Positions 35,168 to 43,444 of a stretch of 64,000 bases of DNA are shown here, piece after piece (within the stretch, counting starts at the first letter, position 1; every line of letters starts with the position of its first letter). The DNA is from Sphingobium chlorophenolicum (GTDB lineage Bacteria; Pseudomonadota; Alphaproteobacteria; Sphingomonadales; Sphingomonadaceae). Below the pieces are notes generated by a model, which was not told the DNA's origin, ran no database searches, and saw only the letters and a list, made by a program, of their open reading frames with translations. The stretch spans positions 1-64,000 of the forward strand of contig NZ_JFHR01000007.1 of NCBI RefSeq assembly GCF_000722875.1, given 5' to 3'. Both the position numbers and the translations under genes were made by a program.

Positions 35168-36402
35168 TCCGCGGATGGCCACTCGAGGGGTCGACCGCGA
35201 ACGCGCCGCGTGACAAGGCTGGATCGCAAGCCAACGGTCGCTGGCCGGCCTCCTTTTTCGTCTTGTTGCTCGCGGCGGCTGCGGCGTCGGCGGGACAGAC
35301 GGCCATTCTCGCCTTCCTTCCGGCACTGGTCGACCCGGCTCGTGGCGCGCTATCGTCAAGCGCTCATGATTTTCATGTCGCGAGCCTGACCGCGGTCCAT
35401 CCCCTGGCAGCCTTGCTGGCGGCGCCGCTCTGGGGCTGGATCGCGGACCGGGTCGACTATCGGGCGATGTTGCGCGCAGCGCTGGTCATCCTCGCCCTGG
35501 TGACCGCGCCGATCGGCCTCGTCGGGCTGCCTGAGCTTTATGCATTGCGCCTGGTGGCGGGGATGGCGTCGGCCGCCATCATACCGTTGGGCTTGCTCTG
35601 CGCGAGCTTTGCCGCAAACGAGCGCGCGGACCAGGCGCGGCGCTTCACCTGGCTGACCGCCTTCTTGTTTCTGGGCGATCTCGCCGGTCCGCTGGTGGCG
35701 GAGGTCTCGGCCGCGATCCTGCCCCGCGCTCCCCTCATGATCCTCGCTTTCGGCATCGGTGCCGTCGGGGCGGCGCTTTGCGCCGTGCGTCTGCCGCGCT
35801 GGTGTGCACCTTGCATCGATGGCGGAGACCTGCCCGCGCCGACGCTCGGCGCGACGCTGATCCTGCTTTTCGTCACGATCGTCGCGGGCGGCGGGCTGGC
35901 GGCGATGCATGTCAATCTCCTGGTGACGCGGAGCGTCATTTCGCTGAGCCGCGAAGAGATCGCCTGGATGCTCAGTCTCTGCGGATTGGGCATGCTGGCA
36001 GCACAGATCTTCCATGCGAGGCTCGATTGGCTGGTGACCATGCCGAGGCGGCTTGCGGGGCTGACGCTCGGCCTGCTGGCTGCGGCGCTCTTCCTGTTCC
36101 CTGTCGCCGCGAGCATGGCCGAACTCAGTGGGATCATCGTTGCTGCCGGCTGGAGCTCGGCAACCCTTCGATTGGTCACCAGCTTCTGGATCAGCGGTGC
36201 GGCAGCCCCTTCGGGTCTGAAGCTCGGTCTCCAGCATTCCGCCGCCAGCATCGGGCAGGCGCTCGCGCCGCTGGCGATCGCCGTCGTCGCTCCCGGGGCG
36301 CAGCACTTAGTCTTGTGGGGGATTGGTGGTCTGTCGCTGGCGCTGCTTGTGTCCTTGCCGCTCGCCTGGAGGCCGCGCGCCATCGTGAAATCTTCAGCGT
36401 GA
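35161..36402 (+). CDS. MFS transporter
   Basis: A 413-residue major facilitator superfamily protein with about twelve hydrophobic segments. The loop WGWIADRVDYRAML between helices 2 and 3 fits the MFS signature (G-x-x-x-D-R). GTG 35161 overlaps the copB stop, so it is co-translated with the Cop genes. The substrate is unknown; MFS genes beside cop loci are sometimes proposed to move metal-binding siderophores or copper itself. It has no Met/His clusters. Confidence 0.8.
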   Translation: MVIRGWPLEGSTANAPRDKAGSQANGRWPASFFVLLLAAAAASAGQTAILAFLPALVDPARGALSSSAHDFHVASLTAVHPLAALLAAPLWGWIADRVDYRAMLRAALVILALVTAPIGLVGLPELYALRLVAGMASAAIIPLGLLCASFAANERADQARRFTWLTAFLFLGDLAGPLVAEVSAAILPRAPLMILAFGIGAVGAALCAVRLPRWCAPCIDGGDLPAPTLGATLILLFVTIVAGGGLAAMHVNLLVTRSVISLSREEIAWMLSLCGLGMLAAQIFHARLDWLVTMPRRLAGLTLGLLAAALFLFPVAASMAELSGIIVAAGWSSATLRLVTSFWISGAAAPSGLKLGLQHSAASIGQALAPLAIAVVAPGAQHLVLWGIGGLSLALLVSLPLAWRPRAIVKSSA

Positions 36403-36403
36403 T

Positions 36404-36430
36404 GAGGGGTAGGGGGCATCAATGCGTATA
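36404..36430 (+). promoter_or_regulatory. ECF sigma promoter upstream of DUF411 gene
   Basis: GAGGGG (36404-36409), 15-bp spacer, CGTATA (36425-36430); ATG 36471 is 40 bp further. The same -35/-10 pair with the same 15-bp spacer precedes the 45393, 46733 and 46866 genes, all linked to the sigma operon at 45461-46733. Confidence 0.75.
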
Positions 36431-36470
36431 GATCATTAGGAACCCTATCGCATGCTTCCGGGAGCCGTTC

Positions 36471-36908
36471 ATGAAGACCCGTCTTTCTGCCGCCTTGCTG
36501 TTCCTCGCCCTGCCCGGCGCAGCGCTTGCGGCGAATGATGTCGTCGTCCACCGGGACCCGGGTTGTGGATGCTGTGAGAAGTGGGCCCAGGCGCTTCGCG
36601 CGAAGCTGGGCCGCACGGTCGTCATGCGCGACGATGCGTCGCGCGGGGCGCTTCAGCGGAGGGCCGGCATGCCGGGCACGCTGGCATCCTGCCACAGCGC
36701 GATGGTTGATGGCTATCTGATCGAGGGCCATGTCCCGGTCGCCGATATCAAGCGCCTGCTGGCAACCCGTCCCGTAGGCGTCAGAGGCATTGCGGTGGCG
36801 GGGATGCCGATCGGCTCGGAGGGCATGGAAGTGGCAGGCGCCGCCCGCCAACCCTATGCGGTGGTGTCGTTCGGCAGTTCGGGCCAGAAGGTCTTCGCGC
36901 GGCATTGA
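36471..36908 (+). CDS. DUF411 metal-binding protein
   Basis: 145 residues with a signal peptide (RLSAALLFLALPGAALAA). The mature domain begins DVVVHRDPGCGCCEKWAQAL, the DUF411 signature with its CGCC cluster. A third cysteine is in TLASCHSAMVDGYLIEGH. The family occurs in copper resistance islands and binds copper or cadmium. It has its own GAGGGG-N15-CGTATA promoter, so it probably belongs to the ECF sigma regulon encoded at 45461. Confidence 0.88.
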   Translation: MKTRLSAALLFLALPGAALAANDVVVHRDPGCGCCEKWAQALRAKLGRTVVMRDDASRGALQRRAGMPGTLASCHSAMVDGYLIEGHVPVADIKRLLATRPVGVRGIAVAGMPIGSEGMEVAGAARQPYAVVSFGSSGQKVFARH

Positions 36909-36985
36909 TCACGCACGCCTCGGCTCTCGCTGGTGATTTCCTGTTTGAATGACTGGGACTTGCTCGCCCCCACCTGTATAGTCAT

Positions 36986-37807
36986 TTGATGCATGCTCCC
37001 GCTCGCCCCCATAGCCGCGCATCCGCTCCCCGGACGAAAGCTGCTTCTGTGGGCGAACCCGCGGTCGACGCTGCCGGTGCGGAGAAGCAACCTCGCTATG
37101 TGGCGATCAAAGACAGCATTTTCGAGGACATCCGGGAAGGTCGCCTGAAGCCCGGCGACCAGACGCCGTCAGAGGCCGAGCTCGTCGAGACGTTCAAAGT
37201 CTCGCGCATGACCGCAAACCGGGCGTTGCGGGAACTGCAATCGGCCGGTGTCGTGGTACGGCGGGCGGGGCGGGGCAGCTTTGTCGCCGAGCCCCGGCCG
37301 ATCGGGCAGCTGATCGAGATCCGCAACATCGCGGAGGAGGTGCGCGGCAGGGGCCACGCCTATCGCGCGCGCGTCATTTATAATATCGAGATACGGGCTG
37401 ATGCGGAAAGGGCAGCTCTGCTGGAAGTCGGCTTGGGCACGCGCCTCTTCCATTCGCTTATCGTCCATCACGAGACCGAATTCCCAATTCAGGTCGAGGA
37501 GCGCTTTGTGCTGGCATCTGCTGCGCCACGCTACGGAGAGAGGGATTTCAGCGCCTCGACGCCGAATGAATATCTGACACGTGTTGCCCCGCTCGAGCGA
37601 GTAGAGCACCGGGTGTGCGCGGCGATGCCGGATACAGCCATGCGAACAATGCTGGGCCTCGCTGAAGGAGAACCAGTGCTAATGATGACGCGCAGAACCT
37701 GGAGTCGCGGACGTCTCGTATCGCACGCTTGGCTCACGCACCCGGGCAATCGGTTCGAGCTATCGGCTTTCTGTTGGGACCTAGCGATCAGCCCGCGCCC
37801 AACTTGA
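36986..37807 (+). CDS. GntR-family regulator, HutC subfamily
   Basis: 273 residues. After a 35-residue leader comes a GntR winged helix (IFEDIREGRLKPGDQTPSEAE, then KVSRMTANRALRELQSAGVVVRR) and a HutC/UTRA effector domain (residues ~115-270) with the family block HHETEFPIQVEERFV. HutC proteins usually repress histidine utilisation genes, but none are present in the window, so the ligand is unknown. It may control the neighbouring PepSY genes or be a displaced regulator. CTGTATAG upstream could be part of an operator. Confidence 0.8.
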   Translation: MMHAPARPHSRASAPRTKAASVGEPAVDAAGAEKQPRYVAIKDSIFEDIREGRLKPGDQTPSEAELVETFKVSRMTANRALRELQSAGVVVRRAGRGSFVAEPRPIGQLIEIRNIAEEVRGRGHAYRARVIYNIEIRADAERAALLEVGLGTRLFHSLIVHHETEFPIQVEERFVLASAAPRYGERDFSASTPNEYLTRVAPLERVEHRVCAAMPDTAMRTMLGLAEGEPVLMMTRRTWSRGRLVSHAWLTHPGNRFELSAFCWDLAISPRPT

Positions 37808-38522
37808 CGGCCGATTTGCGCCTGCGCCGCAACCATCGCACGTCGGCGCGACTGAAGCTCTTAAACAGCAGGTAGAAGCCCGTCCCCGACAGCCACAAAG
37901 TACCGAACGCAACGAAGACGATCAGCGGGTGATTGAAGCTGGTGCGGTTCATATAGTCCATATTGTGGAGCATCCAGAAGAAATCCCAGGTGCGCCATGT
38001 GTCGCCGCGCATGACCAGGAATCGGCCGGTGTCGGCGGAGATGTAGGCGCTGCTGTTCTCTGCGTCCGCGAAATCCAGTCGCCACATGGTGCCTTCGTGC
38101 TCGCGCGCTTCCACATTCGGTTCGGCGAGCAACGTTGCCTTGCGGATCGGTGCTTCATTCACCATCGTCGCGACGTCGCGCGCGACCTGCTCGTCGACCC
38201 GAACCGGGGCGCCGCTCGTCGCGTCGATTAGCCGCGTGCCCGTGGTGGATCGAAGCTCGTAGACGGGGCGTGTGGCAAGGGACCGCAAGGCGATGCCGAG
38301 CACGGGACCATCAAGAGCGAGCTTTGCCGGCGCAATATAGTCACCGGCAGGTAGGGCGTGCTGATGGCTGGCCTGCGCACTGTGTCCGCCGACCTTCTCC
38401 TGATCGAGCAAGGCCATCATCGAGCCGCTCAGAGCCCAAAGGAGAAACTGCACGCCCAGGATCAGGCCGACCCATTTGTGGATGCGCCGAAAAATGAGCG
38501 GGGTGAACCGGATTTTCTTCAT
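37788..38522 (-). CDS. PepSY domain membrane protein
   Basis: 244 residues from ATG 38522. Two membrane helices (WVGLILGVQFLLWALSGSMM near the N terminus and FNHPLIVFVAFGTLWLSGTG near the C terminus) enclose a periplasmic PepSY-type region ending WFFWMLHNMDYMNR-like sequence. PepSY membrane proteins of this type are found beside iron and copper uptake or reductase systems and may act in electron transfer to metals. It overlaps the next gene (38519) by 4 bp and converges with the GntR gene. Confidence 0.8.
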   Translation of the reverse strand: MKKIRFTPLIFRRIHKWVGLILGVQFLLWALSGSMMALLDQEKVGGHSAQASHQHALPAGDYIAPAKLALDGPVLGIALRSLATRPVYELRSTTGTRLIDATSGAPVRVDEQVARDVATMVNEAPIRKATLLAEPNVEAREHEGTMWRLDFADAENSSAYISADTGRFLVMRGDTWRTWDFFWMLHNMDYMNRTSFNHPLIVFVAFGTLWLSGTGFYLLFKSFSRADVRWLRRRRKSAVKLGAG

Positions 38523-38995
38523 GCCTTCTTCCTGCGCCGCGGGAACGACCAAAGCAGCAGCCAAGCCCCGGCCAGCGCCATGGCAAGGGCACTCCAGGTC
38601 GCCACGCGCAGCAGCGGATTGTTGACGTCGGAGCGATCGTCATAGTCCATGATGTGCAGCATCCACGCGAAATCGAACACGCGCCACAGCGCATGGCGGC
38701 GCGAGATCAGCTCACCGGTCTGCGGAGAGAGATACAGGGTTGGCCGGTTCCAGGCATCGAATTCGACCTGCCAATAGGGAGGCTTGCGCGCCTGCATTTC
38801 CAGTGGCGCCGTCGTCAGCAGCCGGGCTGCGACGATGTCCCCGGTGCCGCTGTAGATGCGCCGAGCGGCGGCGCGGATTTGTGCCTCGCTCAAATCGGGG
38901 ATGGGCTGTCCCGAACCTGCATCGAAGAGTCTGACGGCGCAGATCGGCTTTCCACATCGCGCCGGGCTGAGGCTGCCGGGGGCCGGCCGCCACAA
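38519..38995 (-). CDS. PepSY-type protein lacking the N-terminal helix (truncated)
   Basis: 158 residues. It resembles the C-terminal half of a PepSY membrane protein (FDAWNRPTLYLSPQTGELIS, WRVFDFAWMLHIMDYDD and a final helix ATWSALAMALAGAWLLLWSF). The first membrane helix normally present in this family is missing: the frame starts at TTG 38995, immediately after the stop of the receiver gene. Either the N terminus has been lost by rearrangement or the product is a shortened partner of the 37788 protein, with which it shares the WMLHxMDYxxR motif. Confidence 0.6.
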   Translation of the reverse strand: MWRPAPGSLSPARCGKPICAVRLFDAGSGQPIPDLSEAQIRAAARRIYSGTGDIVAARLLTTAPLEMQARKPPYWQVEFDAWNRPTLYLSPQTGELISRRHALWRVFDFAWMLHIMDYDDRSDVNNPLLRVATWSALAMALAGAWLLLWSFPRRRKKA

Positions 38996-38996
38996 T

Positions 38997-39449
38997 TCAA
39001 TGCTTTCGAAGCGTCTCGATGCGGTGCCGGTCCAACGCTTCGAGCAAAGCCCTGCCGATCAGCGGCTTTGCGAGAACATGATCGAAGCCCGCCTCAGCGG
39101 CCCGCGAGGCCAGCAGCGTGTCATGAAAGCCTGAGATCATGATCGCGCGTCCCGACCATCCGATCTCGCGAAGGTGACGCAGCATCGCGAATCCGTCGAT
39201 GTCGGGCATGCGATAGTCGAGGATGACGCAGTCTGCCTCCTTCGCGCGGGGGTCGGCCAACAGCGCGTGGCCGGTCGTATATCCCCACACGGCATAGCCG
39301 CGCGATCTCAGCAGCAGCTGGAGGCCACGCCGCACGCCGGGATCGTCGTCGGAGACGAGGATGGTGTATCTGCCATCATGCTGAGTGGAACGGACCGATG
39401 GCATTGCGAGAAGCGGACACCCGTGTGACGATTGCACCATCGATCGCAT
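38997..39449 (-). CDS. Stand-alone response-regulator receiver protein
   Basis: 150 residues with only a receiver domain: the acidic pocket is in VSDDDPGVRR, the phospho-acceptor aspartate in CVILDYRMPDIDG, the conserved Thr/Ser position in IMISGF and the lysine in VLAKPLIG. There is no DNA-binding output domain. It follows the fixJ gene by 36 bp on the same strand, so it may be a phosphate sink or modulator for FixLJ. Start codon is ATG 39449 (GAGG upstream) or ATG 39404. A CTACGTAG palindrome lies at 39469-39476. Confidence 0.85.
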   Translation of the reverse strand: MRSMVQSSHGCPLLAMPSVRSTQHDGRYTILVSDDDPGVRRGLQLLLRSRGYAVWGYTTGHALLADPRAKEADCVILDYRMPDIDGFAMLRHLREIGWSGRAIMISGFHDTLLASRAAEAGFDHVLAKPLIGRALLEALDRHRIETLRKH

Positions 39450-39468
39450 ATCGCGCCTCGTCCCGTCG

Positions 39469-39476
39469 CTACGTAG
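39469..39476 (-). promoter_or_regulatory. CTACGTAG palindrome between fixJ and receiver gene
   Basis: The palindrome sits in the 36-bp gap between fixJ and the receiver gene. On the coding strand, GACCTCTACGTAG matches GGCCTCTACGTAT at 20406. It is only 20 bp from ATG 39449, so a promoter here would favour the later start at 39404. Confidence 0.4.
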
Positions 39477-39485
39477 AGGTCGCAG

Positions 39486-40109
39486 TCACTTCGGCTTGCG
39501 GCCCATGCCCGCGGCAAAGGCGATCCGCAGGGCTTCGGACAAATTGCGGACCTCGAGCTTGGCCATCAGGCTCGCGCGATGGACCTCGACCGTTCGCGAT
39601 GAACAGCCCAGGTCATAGGCGATCGTCTTATTGGGCAGGCCGTTCGCCAGCCCTTCCATCACTTCACGCTCCCGGGGCGTCAGTGCAGCGACCCGCACGC
39701 CGGCTTCAGAGGTTTCCAGAGTGCGAAGGTCGACATCGTCGAGACGCGCGAACGCGCGGCTGACGGCGCCGAGCAGGGCGGCTTTCTCGAAGGGCTTCTC
39801 GAGAAAGTCGACCGCGCCGCCTTTCATGGCCTGCACCGCAACCGACACGTCGCCATGGCCGGTCAGGACGATGACCGGCATATTGACCCCGCGTGCTGCC
39901 ATGGCGGCCTGAATCTCGAGACCGTCCATCTCGGGCATGCGCACGTCGAGGATGACGCAGCCGACGGCCGCCGACTTCGCCTCCTTGAGAAACTCCACGC
40001 CCGAGGCATAGGTCACGACGTCGTAGCCCGCGGTCTTGAGCGCAAAGCTCGCCGCCTTGCGGATGCTCTCCTCGTCGTCGACCAGATGGATGACGCGTCT
40101 ATCCCCCAT
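39486..40109 (-). CDS. fixJ: FixJ-like response regulator
   Basis: About 207 residues from ATG 40109. Receiver domain with DDEESIRK, the phospho-aspartate in CVILDVRMPEMDG, LTGHGD and the lysine in FLEKPFEKA; then a LuxR-type helix-turn-helix (LTPREREVMEGLANGLPN, KTIAYDLGCSSRTVEVHRAS). The domain order and the KPFE/LTGHGD motifs are characteristic of FixJ/StyR-type regulators. It overlaps the kinase gene by 11 bp. By family knowledge, phosphorylated FixJ binds GTAMGTAG-like sequences, which matches the TACGTA boxes seen in this window. Confidence 0.9.
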   Translation of the reverse strand: MGDRRVIHLVDDEESIRKAASFALKTAGYDVVTYASGVEFLKEAKSAAVGCVILDVRMPEMDGLEIQAAMAARGVNMPVIVLTGHGDVSVAVQAMKGGAVDFLEKPFEKAALLGAVSRAFARLDDVDLRTLETSEAGVRVAALTPREREVMEGLANGLPNKTIAYDLGCSSRTVEVHRASLMAKLEVRNLSEALRIAFAAGMGRKPK

Positions 40110-41634
40110 GTTCCTCCTCCGCCCGCGCATGGATCAAGGTAAAATGAAAGCGCGCGCCGCCGCGGTCGGGGCGCTCCATCCAGATACGGCCCCCATGCGC
40201 TTCGATGATGGTCCGGCAGATCGAAAGGCCGAGGCCCATGCCGTCGGCCTTTGTCGACTTGAACGCCGTGAAGAGCTGCTCCCGGACCTCGTCGGCGATG
40301 CCGGGGCCGGTATCCTCCACGGTCACCTCGATCAGCCCGTCAGGGCGCAACCTGGTCGCTACCTTGAGGTCGCGAACAGGACACGCCGCCATCGCCTCGA
40401 TGGCGTTGCGCATCAGGTTGACCAGCACCTGCTGGATCTGCACCCTGTCGACGAGAACCGGCGTCGCGGCGGGATCGACCGCGAAGAAGCTGCGGATGCC
40501 GCGCTCGCGTGCACCGACCAGCGCGAGCTCGCTCGCCTCGGCGACAACCTGCGGCAGATCGTGGAGGCTCTTGTCGACCTCGCCGCGGGCGACGAAATCG
40601 CGCAGGCGCCGGACGATATGGCCGGCCCGCAGCGTTTCCTGTGCCGCATCATCCATCACCGACCGTAGCGACACGAAGGGTTCGTCGTCCCGCTCGTCGA
40701 GCATGTCGCGGATCGTCTCGAGATAGAGCGCGACCGCGGCAAGCGGCTGGTTGAGCTCATGCGCGAGGGTCGAGGCCATCGTGCCCATCGCGCTCAGCCG
40801 GGAGACATGGACCAGCTCTGCCTGCAGTTCCTTGAGCCTGAGCTCATCCTGCTCCTTGGCGGTGAGATCCCGGATGAAGCCGGTGAACAACCGCTGCCCG
40901 TCTTCACCGGCCTCGCCAACCGACAGCTGCATCGGGAAGGTCGAGCCGTCGCGGCGCTGGCCGACCACGACGCGGCCGAGGCCGATGATCCGGCGCTCGC
41001 CGGTCTGGAGATAATGCGCGATATATTCGTCATGCCGGTCGCGATCGGGCTGGGGCATCAGGCAGGAGACGTTGCGGCCGACGAGCTCGGTTTCCGAATA
41101 GCCGAACAGGCGTTGGGCGGCCGCGCTGAACGACGTGATGTCGCCGGTCTCGTCGATGATGATCATCGCATCGGGGACGGTCGCCAGGATCGACTGGAGA
41201 TGCTGCTCGCGGGTCTCGATTGACGCCCGGACCGCCGCCTCGTCGGTGACATCGCGACTGATGCAGGCAAAGCCTCGATGTGCGTCGCCTTCGAACAGGG
41301 CGCTGATCGTCAGGCGCGCGAGATACTCCGCTCCGTTCTCGCAGACCCGCCACGCTTCGCGCTCCAGCGTGCCTTCGTGAAGGGCGGCCGCCAGGTCTGC
41401 GCACGGGCGGCCGGCCGCAATCTCGTCGGGCGGGTAGAACAGGTCATGGGGCTGTCCCAGGACGCGATCGAGGGGCCAGCATTCGGCACGCTCGCCTTCT
41501 TCATTATAGCTCAGCACGATCCCGGCAGGATCGAGCAGCGTCAGGACATGGCCGCCAGCCTGTCGCAGGAACAACGGCGCAAGCCGCACCACCTCCCTGG
41601 CAATCTCGTCCGCCCCGCGCCTCGTGTCGACCAT
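40099..41634 (-). CDS. fixL: FixL-like oxygen-sensing histidine kinase
   Basis: About 511 residues. Two PAS regions: the second (about residues 135-250) closely follows the haem PAS of FixL, from ILATVPDAMIIIDETGDITS through FGYSETELVGRNVSCLMPQP and RHDEYIAHYLQTGERRIIG to GQRRDGSTFPMQLSVGEAG; the histidine in RHDEYI aligns with the haem-ligand histidine and the arginines of the GERRIIGLGR stretch are present. The kinase has the H-box ALAHELNQPLAAVALY and ATP motifs (NLMRNAIEAMA, VEDTGPGIADE, GMGLGLSICRTIIEAHGG). It is predicted to phosphorylate the FixJ-like regulator at low oxygen. No membrane helix is seen. GTG 41664 is an alternative start. Confidence 0.88.
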   Translation of the reverse strand: MVDTRRGADEIAREVVRLAPLFLRQAGGHVLTLLDPAGIVLSYNEEGERAECWPLDRVLGQPHDLFYPPDEIAAGRPCADLAAALHEGTLEREAWRVCENGAEYLARLTISALFEGDAHRGFACISRDVTDEAAVRASIETREQHLQSILATVPDAMIIIDETGDITSFSAAAQRLFGYSETELVGRNVSCLMPQPDRDRHDEYIAHYLQTGERRIIGLGRVVVGQRRDGSTFPMQLSVGEAGEDGQRLFTGFIRDLTAKEQDELRLKELQAELVHVSRLSAMGTMASTLAHELNQPLAAVALYLETIRDMLDERDDEPFVSLRSVMDDAAQETLRAGHIVRRLRDFVARGEVDKSLHDLPQVVAEASELALVGARERGIRSFFAVDPAATPVLVDRVQIQQVLVNLMRNAIEAMAACPVRDLKVATRLRPDGLIEVTVEDTGPGIADEVREQLFTAFKSTKADGMGLGLSICRTIIEAHGGRIWMERPDRGGARFHFTLIHARAEEEHGG

Positions 41635-41692
41635 CGGCCGGCTCACATACCTGGCCGGGCGCACGTATCCGGGCGTAGCCCGACCGTGCCAC

Positions 41693-42166
41693 TCAGCGCC
41701 GCGCGAGTATGGCCTTCATCTCGTCGATTTCCTGCCGCTGCGAGCGCTTGATCGCTTCGCAAAGCCGGATGACTTCCGGATCGCTGAGCTTTGCTTCCTG
41801 GCACATCAGGATCGCCCCGGAATGATGCGGGATCATCGAGCGCAGAAAGGCCGTGTCGCCGATCGTGGTCTGGGTGCGGATGAGTGCAAAGCTGCCGAAG
41901 AAGGCGACCAGCGACGCGGCGATCAGCGCGATGTTGGCGGCCTTCGACACGAACATGTGTCGCATGGCGAGGATCATCAGCACCACCATCGGTGCGACCA
42001 TCATCAGCGTCATGTAGAGCATGTTGAGGTTGTTGTAGAAGCTGTCGAGCCCGTCGATCATGACGAACATCACCAGATACATGATGACGCCGCTGATGAC
42101 GGTCTGAACGGCAAGGCTCCAATAGGCACCCATCTTCCGGGTGTTCATGTGGGACGAATGGTCCAT
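41693..42166 (-). CDS. DUF305 membrane protein
   Basis: 157 residues with three N-terminal membrane helices (VQTVISGVIMYLVMFVMI, LNMLYMTLMMVAPMVVLMIL, AANIALIAASLVAFFGSFAL) and a C-terminal DUF305 segment with RSMIPHHSGAILMCQEAKLSD, where the HH and MC residues are conserved. DUF305 proteins are frequent in copper resistance regions and presumably bind metal. It is transcribed on its own between fixL and copB. Confidence 0.85.
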   Translation of the reverse strand: MDHSSHMNTRKMGAYWSLAVQTVISGVIMYLVMFVMIDGLDSFYNNLNMLYMTLMMVAPMVVLMILAMRHMFVSKAANIALIAASLVAFFGSFALIRTQTTIGDTAFLRSMIPHHSGAILMCQEAKLSDPEVIRLCEAIKRSQRQEIDEMKAILARR

Positions 42167-42256
42167 GGCGTATCTCCTTCGCTCGGCGCCGGCCGACCTG
42201 GGTATGAGTGTAACGCCCCGCTCTCTTGTTCGCCCCCGCCATCAGCCGTCCTGATG

Positions 42257-43444
42257 CTAAAACCAGAAGCGAACGCCGGCGACGAAGCTGGTGGCATGGA
42301 CGTCCTCGCCCGCAAGCCTCGACAGCCGCGCCGTGTCTCCGGCTTTGCGCAGATAGGAAACGCCGATGTAAGGTGCGAACTGGCGGCTGAATTCGTAGCG
42401 CAGGCGCGCGCCGAGCTCTATGTTGACCAGCCCCGAACCGATGTCGTTCTCCGGAATATCCTGCGCGGCGAAATTGACCTCGGCGCGCGGCTGCAAGATC
42501 AGGCGCTGGGTGATGCGCTGGTCGTAATAGCCCTCGACCCGGCCCAGAACATCGCCCTTGGTCGAGAGGAACAGCGCGCCTTCGACCTCGAACATGCCAG
42601 GAGCCAGGCCCTCGACGCCGATCGTCGCGTAGGTGCGGTCGGGCCCGCGGCCGAAGTCCTGGCGGATACCGCCCTGAAGATTGAAATAGGGGTCGATGGC
42701 CCGGCTGTAGAGCACCTGCACCTCGGCGCTGTCGATGCCGCGGCCGAACTCGCCTTCGCCCTCGCTCTTGAGCCAGAGGCGGTTGATGTCGCCGCCGTAA
42801 AAGCCTTCGCCATCCCAGCGATAGCCATCGCGGCCGCTATGCGCCTGATACTCGAACAGGTTGAGCAGCACCTGCCCGAAATTGTTGCCGCCGCTGTCCT
42901 TCATCATGATGTCGCGCGAGCGCGCCATCTCGCCGCCGGGAAAATCCCGATCGGCGAAGTGGTCGCCTGGGGGCGGCGGCGGGGGCGCATTGCCGGCCGG
43001 AAGTGCGGTGCCGGTCATTTGCATGCCGGGCATGGCGGGCGTTCCCGGCGTCGCTGTCTGGCCATGCTGCGCATGGTCCATCCCGGGCATGTCGGGCATC
43101 GCGCCGTCCTGATGCTGGGAGTGGTCCATGCCCGGCATCTCCGGCATTGCGGGAGACGTGGATTGCGGCTGACCGGCCGCATTTGCTTGCGCCGCGGGAG
43201 TGGTCTGGTGCTGCGAATGGTCCATTGCCGGCATGGTGTCCGGCGCTGGCTTCTGAGCGCGCGGCCTGGCAGTGGGCTTGGGGCGCGGCGCGGCGGCCTT
43301 GTCCTTCTTTTTCTCCTGCGCCGGCCGCGCCCCGCCCGGCGGCGCCATGCCGGGCATGTCGTGCATCGAATGATCCTGGGCAAAGGCGGGTGCGGCGGCG
43401 AGAAGGGCGATCGCGCTCACCAGCGGCGTGAGGATGCGGGTCAT
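42257..43444 (-). CDS. copB: Outer membrane copper resistance protein CopB (set 2)
   Basis: 395 residues: signal peptide, a long Pro/Met/His-rich stretch (DHSMHDMPGMAPPGGAR; repeated MPGMDHSQHQ, MPGMDHAQHG) then the CopB barrel domain (YRWDGEGFYGGDINRLWLK, ending FVAGVRFWF). The repeats supply many Cu ligands. ATG 43444 overlaps the stop of copA2. This copy has a much longer Met/His region than the CopB at 34181, so the two sets have diverged. Confidence 0.93.
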   Translation of the reverse strand: MTRILTPLVSAIALLAAAPAFAQDHSMHDMPGMAPPGGARPAQEKKKDKAAAPRPKPTARPRAQKPAPDTMPAMDHSQHQTTPAAQANAAGQPQSTSPAMPEMPGMDHSQHQDGAMPDMPGMDHAQHGQTATPGTPAMPGMQMTGTALPAGNAPPPPPPGDHFADRDFPGGEMARSRDIMMKDSGGNNFGQVLLNLFEYQAHSGRDGYRWDGEGFYGGDINRLWLKSEGEGEFGRGIDSAEVQVLYSRAIDPYFNLQGGIRQDFGRGPDRTYATIGVEGLAPGMFEVEGALFLSTKGDVLGRVEGYYDQRITQRLILQPRAEVNFAAQDIPENDIGSGLVNIELGARLRYEFSRQFAPYIGVSYLRKAGDTARLSRLAGEDVHATSFVAGVRFWF

